From an uncultured Haemophilus sp. (lineage in GTDB: Bacteria; Pseudomonadota; Gammaproteobacteria; Enterobacterales; Pasteurellaceae): a stretch of DNA of 5,194 bases. The position numbers and the translations under genes were made by a program. Below, piece by piece: positions 3,929 to 5,194 of the stretch; positions within the stretch are counted from its first letter, which is position 1; the number at the start of each line of letters is the position of its first letter. Below the pieces are notes generated by a model. The model did no database searches. It was not told the origin of the DNA and worked only from the letters and a program-made list of their open reading frames with translations. The DNA lies in contig CABSXY010000140.1 in the NCBI GenBank assembly GCA_902481695.1, positions 1 to 5,194 on the forward strand. The letters are read 5' to 3'.

Positions 3929-5194
3929 TTACCATTGGTAACCTACACCCACAGAGCCACCTACGTCGCCTTGGGTATTGGCGTTACCTTGAAGTTTGAA
4001 GATAACTTTACCATTGTCGCTTGAGCGTGAGTAACCTACTGCTACAGCGCTTTCACCTTTGAAAGTACCTGCAGAAGCGGCAACCATTGATTTACCTGGG
4101 ATGTAAACTTGTGGTAAACCAGCAGCTGCGTTAGCACCTGCGATACCGCCGCGAGCTTCTTTACGTACACCATCAATGCGGTTGTTAACATTGGTGATGT
4201 TACTACGTAATTGTGAAACGTTTACAGCATCAGTATCTTTAACACCTGGAGCAACATTTTGGATAGTCTTGTTGCCTGCATCGATACCGTCTTGGTTGAT
4301 GGTTACTGGACCTGCTTTAAGTTCATTTGTTGTTACGCTATTAACAGTTACATCTGGGTTCAGACTTACTTTTAATGCATCGCCATCTTTCTTAACGAAG
4401 ATATTTTGAACTTCTTTCTCAACAGTTTTACCGGTTTGTTTATCGTAAACTTTAACCTTAGTACCTGCATCACCTTTAATCTGAATTGTGTTATTCAGTT
4501 TCTTCGTGATTGTACCTTGGCTTGAACCAGTTTCATCAACTAAACCAAATGTACCATCGGCATCTTTACCGTCTCTACCGTCTTTACCATTTCTAATGGT
4601 TGTTACAGTTTGTTTACCGTTACCATCCACGATAGTGACTGTGTGAGTACCGTTGCCGTTGTCTTTCACTTCAGCTTGTGCATTCTTACCGTCTTCACCG
4701 TTTTTAACGATAGTAGTAGTAGTTTTACCGTTACCATCTTTAATGGTCACAGTATGAGTGCCGTCGCCGTTGTCTTTAACTTCAGCTTCTGCATTCTTAC
4801 CGTCTGCACCAGTCGCACCGTCTTTCACGATAGTGGTTGTAGTGTTACCGTTGCCGTCTTTGATGGTTACAGTATGAGTACCGTCGCCGTTGTCTTTCAC
4901 TTCAGCTTCAGCGTTCTTACCATCTGCACCAGTTGCACCATCTTTAACGATAGTAGTGGTCACTGAGCCAGTACCTAAATCAGTAATGGTAATAGTATGA
5001 GTACCGTCGCCGTTATCTACAACTTCACCTGTGATGCTAGTACCATTCTCACCAGTGTCACCTTTCGCACCAGTGTCACCTTTCGCACCAGTTGCACCAT
5101 CTTTCACGATGGTTGAAGTGGTTTGACCGTTGCCGTCTACGATAGTCACGGTATGTGTACCGTCGTTGTTATTTACAACTTTAGCTTCAGCATT
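3929..5194 (-). CDS. Trimeric autotransporter adhesin (YadA/Hia-like), C-terminal part
   Basis: The open frame enters at the right edge and continues for 421 residues, numbered here from 5194, so the N-terminus, signal peptide and head lie outside; the GTG near 5149 is not the start. Residues 1-214 are five stalk modules with Gly-rich linkers. Residues 215-306 form a beta-rich connector. Residues 307-329 form a YadA-type neck with N-V-A-P-G-V and T-D-A-V-N-V-S-Q-L. A short coiled coil covers about 328-350, and the last ~68 residues form the YadA anchor. The anchor has L-P-Q, P-G-K-S-M-V, S-D-N-G-K-V-I and the terminal G-V-G-Y-Q-W, close to Haemophilus Hia. Three chains each supply four strands to one 12-stranded outer-membrane barrel, and the final Trp is the usual assembly signal. 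The fragment contains no cysteine. A terminator follows directly. The class is very secure; the ligand is unknown because the head is missing. Confidence 0.95.
   Translation of the reverse strand, partial: NAEAKVVNNNDGTHTVTIVDGNGQTTSTIVKDGATGAKGDTGAKGDTGENGTSITGEVVDNGDGTHTITITDLGTGSVTTTIVKDGATGADGKNAEAEVKDNGDGTHTVTIKDGNGNTTTTIVKDGATGADGKNAEAEVKDNGDGTHTVTIKDGNGKTTTTIVKNGEDGKNAQAEVKDNGNGTHTVTIVDGNGKQTVTTIRNGKDGRDGKDADGTFGLVDETGSSQGTITKKLNNTIQIKGDAGTKVKVYDKQTGKTVEKEVQNIFVKKDGDALKVSLNPDVTVNSVTTNELKAGPVTINQDGIDAGNKTIQNVAPGVKDTDAVNVSQLRSNITNVNNRIDGVRKEARGGIAGANAAAGLPQVYIPGKSMVAASAGTFKGESAVAVGYSRSSDNGKVIFKLQGNANTQGDVGGSVGVGYQW
3932..4135 (-). other. YadA-type outer-membrane anchor domain
   Basis: The last 68 residues of the adhesin hold a short helix-linker (A-N-A-A-A-G-L-P-Q) and four amphipathic strands: around S-M-V-A-A-S-A-G, E-S-A-V-A-V-G-Y-S, K-V-I-F-K-L-Q-G and G-G-S-V-G-V-G-Y-Q-W. 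Three copies form the 12-stranded pore that anchors the stalk. Small residues (Gly, Ala, Ser) face the region where three coils must pass through the barrel, and the chain ends in Trp as expected for BAM-dependent insertion. Confidence 0.93.
4208..4276 (-). other. YadA-type neck motif preceding the coiled coil
   Basis: Residues 307-329 of the fragment begin G-N-K-T-I-Q-N-V-A-P-G, continue through D-T-D-A-V-N-V and end S-Q-L. This is the canonical neck of trimeric autotransporters, which passes the three chains from a wide beta-rich section into a narrow left-handed coiled coil. The following residues, up to about 350 (R-I-D-G-V-R-K-E-A and onward), supply that short coil before the anchor. 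Confidence 0.88.
4553..5194 (-). repeat. Five tandem stalk modules of about 40 residues in the adhesin
   Basis: The modules, in protein order, lie at 5194-5042 (cut by the window edge), 5041-4916, 4915-4796, 4795-4685 and 4684-4553. Each has a beta-hairpin-like core with the pattern V-x-D-N-G-D-G-T-H-T-V-T-I, then D-G-N-G, then T-T-T-I-V-K-D-G, followed by a Gly-rich linker such as A-T-G-A-D-G-K. Full modules run 42, 40, 37 and about 44 residues; the differences lie mostly in the linkers. Module 2 diverges most in the core (D-L-G-T-G-S-V replaces D-G-N-G) and module 5 carries N-G-N-G for N-G-D-G. Over the first 69 bases modules 3 and 4 encode identical protein but differ at eight silent positions. 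More modules may lie upstream, outside the window. Confidence 0.9.
5042..5098 (-). other. Collagen-like Gly-X-Y segment within the adhesin stalk
   Basis: At the end of the first visible module, seven glycines occur at exact three-residue intervals: GAT GAK GDT GAK GDT GEN G (residues 33-51 of the fragment). This is the Gly-X-Y pattern of a collagen triple helix, with Lys and Asp in positions that can form inter-chain salt bridges, as in bacterial collagens that lack hydroxyproline. Shorter versions occur in the later linkers, such as GKD GRD GKD in module 5. The trimeric state of this adhesin family would match a triple helix, but six triplets is short and folding is not proven. Confidence 0.65.

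Noticed and set aside
4176..4966. Two plus-strand open frames antisense to the adhesin (4176-4409 and 4610-4966)
   Set aside because: They are low-complexity reflections of the repetitive adhesin coding sequence; the Ser/Phe/Val-rich translations show no independent features.
5147..5149. GTG codon as a possible start of the adhesin
   Set aside because: The same frame and the same repeat module continue upstream to the window edge, and no signal peptide follows the GTG, so the gene is simply cut by the window.
4553..5194. CRISPR array or intergenic satellite
   Set aside because: The periodicity is about 120 bases, keeps one open frame throughout and reflects protein modules, not spacers.

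Overview
The window looks like Pasteurellaceae DNA, most likely Haemophilus or a close relative. The evidence is AT-rich coding sequence, a trimeric autotransporter whose C-terminus closely resembles the Haemophilus Hia/Hsf anchor as I remember it, lipooligosaccharide-type glycosyltransferases, and a FtsP (SufI) tail. The assignment rests on remembered protein similarity, not on a search.

Layout. (1) 1-210, plus strand: the 3' end of an ftsP/sufI-like gene. It is interrupted by an in-frame TAA at 52-54, but recognisable FtsP sequence continues in the same frame to a second TAA at 208-210, so it looks like a recent nonsense pseudogene. (2) 236-727, plus: a small exported protein of unknown function with two Cys-Trp pairs, preceded by an extended -10 promoter inside the ftsP tail. 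(3) 781-1908, plus: a GT2 glycosyltransferase with a helical TPR-like C-terminal half. (4) 1941-2915, plus: a second, unrelated-looking GT-A enzyme of the Glyco_tranf_2_4 / GT92-like type. (5) 2937-3773, minus: a GT8 (LgtC-like) glycosyltransferase converging on the previous gene. (6) About 3881-3904: a strong intrinsic terminator for the gene that follows. (7) 3929-5194, minus: the C-terminal 421 residues of a trimeric autotransporter adhesin that runs off the right edge. It carries five modules of about 40 residues joined by Gly-rich, partly collagen-like linkers, then a neck, a short coiled coil and the outer-membrane anchor.

How it may fit together. The three glycosyltransferases have no signal peptide or clear membrane segment and should work in the cytoplasm on sugar nucleotides. 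The most economical reading is a small accessory set that extends lipooligosaccharide or another surface glycan, placed beside a surface adhesin. Glycosylation of the adhesin itself is possible but not shown by the sequence. The plus-strand genes (236-2915) are closely spaced and could be co-transcribed. The GT8 gene lies downstream of the adhesin on the same strand but is separated from it by the terminator, so it probably has its own promoter.

The most notable features are the collagen-like Gly-X-Y run inside the trimeric stalk, the protein-level conservation of the stalk modules despite silent DNA divergence, and the broken ftsP tail. I see no tRNA, rRNA, CRISPR array, insertion sequence or replication origin.
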